NCBI GenBank assembly: GCA_025464915.1 | Contig: JAODNF010000122.1 | Coordinates: 1 to 13,504, forward strand | Source: Frankiales bacterium | GTDB lineage: Bacteria > Actinomycetota > Actinomycetes > Mycobacteriales > SCTD01 | Reading direction: 5' to 3' | Length of the DNA stretch: 13,504 bases | Part shown: positions 13,272 to 13,504 of the stretch, piece by piece | How the letters are laid out: the number at the start of each line of letters is the position of its first letter | Numbering within the stretch: the first letter of the stretch is position 1 | Position numbers and translations under genes: made by a program | The notes under the pieces: generated by a model | The model's database searches: none | Told to the model about the DNA's origin: nothing | What the model saw: the letters and a program-made list of their open reading frames with translations, nothing else

Positions 13272-13504
13272 GAGGCGACCTCCGCGCCGAGGTACGCGGC
13301 CTGCACGCGCTCGTCCCTCTGGACGTCGGCCGGACTGCCCTGGGCGATCACCGTCCCGAAGTCGAGGACGGTGATGTCGGTGCACACCCGCATGACGAGC
13401 TCGACGTCGTGCTCGACGAGGAGCACTGCCGTCCCGTCCGCAGCGAGGTCGAGCAGCAGGTCGCCGAGCTGCTCGCTCTCGGCCAGCCCGAGGCCGCTCC
13501 CCGG
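13268..13504 (-). CDS. livG: LivG-like ABC transporter ATPase, C-terminal part (partial)
   Basis: Only the last 78 codons are in the window; the N-terminus lies beyond the right edge. The visible part starts at PGSGLGLAE, which is the stretch just after the Walker B aspartate-glutamate. It continues through LLVEHDVELVMRVCTDITVLDFG, with the switch histidine in EHDVE, to the end GSPADVQRDERVQAAYLGAEVAS. The EHDMxxVM-like block and the VQAAYLG ending are typical of LivG rather than LivF. The stop overlaps the LivF-like GTG by 4 bases. It would pair with the LivF-like ATPase in the importer. Confidence 0.9.
   Translation of the reverse strand, partial: PGSGLGLAESEQLGDLLLDLAADGTAVLLVEHDVELVMRVCTDITVLDFGTVIAQGSPADVQRDERVQAAYLGAEVAS

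Overview
This is a GC-rich stretch of actinobacterial DNA. Every gene I can support lies on the minus strand, so transcription runs from position 13504 towards position 1. Coding density is close to total: no gap exceeds about 60 bases, and most neighbouring genes overlap by 1-4 bases (ATGA, GTGA or TGATG junctions). A relative of Nocardioides or a related sterol- or terpene-degrading actinobacterium is plausible, but genus is an inference. No RNA gene, mobile element, CRISPR array or origin was seen.

Region A (13504 to 9476) looks like one operon. It contains the end of a LivG-type ABC ATPase, a LivF-type ATPase, a secreted Ala/Thr/Ser/Gly-rich protein with a Pro-rich stalk and C-terminal membrane anchor, a small two-helix membrane protein with a possible Cys/His metal site, a TetR-family regulator, and an SDR oxidoreductase built like 3-alpha-hydroxysteroid dehydrogenase/carbonyl reductase.

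Region B (9475 to 8158) contains an unrecognised 403-aa protein flanked by two short intergenic regions of 55 and 51 bases. Each carries a copy of the same inverted repeat, GTCTrGACnnnTGTCCAGA, overlapping a promoter-like sequence. The promoter upstream of the second TetR gene is especially clear (TTGACA, 18 bases, CAGAAT) and has the operator inside it. I read these as the two operators of a TetR-controlled regulon.

Region C (8157 to 1) is one long operon: TetR regulator, CYP123-like P450, SDR, CYP51 (sterol 14-alpha-demethylase family), a [3Fe-4S]-type ferredoxin with a CxxHxxC motif, an NTF2/SnoaL-like protein, an aldehyde dehydrogenase, a second SDR, a 3-hydroxyisobutyrate-dehydrogenase-family enzyme, a carboxymuconolactone-decarboxylase-family protein, and the first codons of an FAD-dependent oxidoreductase. 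From memory, its content matches the Mycobacterium tuberculosis block Rv0763c-Rv0771 (ferredoxin, cyp51, SDR, cyp123, Rv0767c, aldA, SDR, dehydrogenase, decarboxylase-like). There the block is split into two divergent halves; here it is a single co-directional operon with an NTF2-like gene at the joint.

Taken together, the window suggests a regulated pathway in which a hydrophobic, probably sterol- or terpenoid-like compound is hydroxylated by two P450s fed by one ferredoxin, then oxidised through alcohol and aldehyde steps, possibly with uptake by the adjacent ABC system. The substrate is unknown; the pathway is inferred from gene content.
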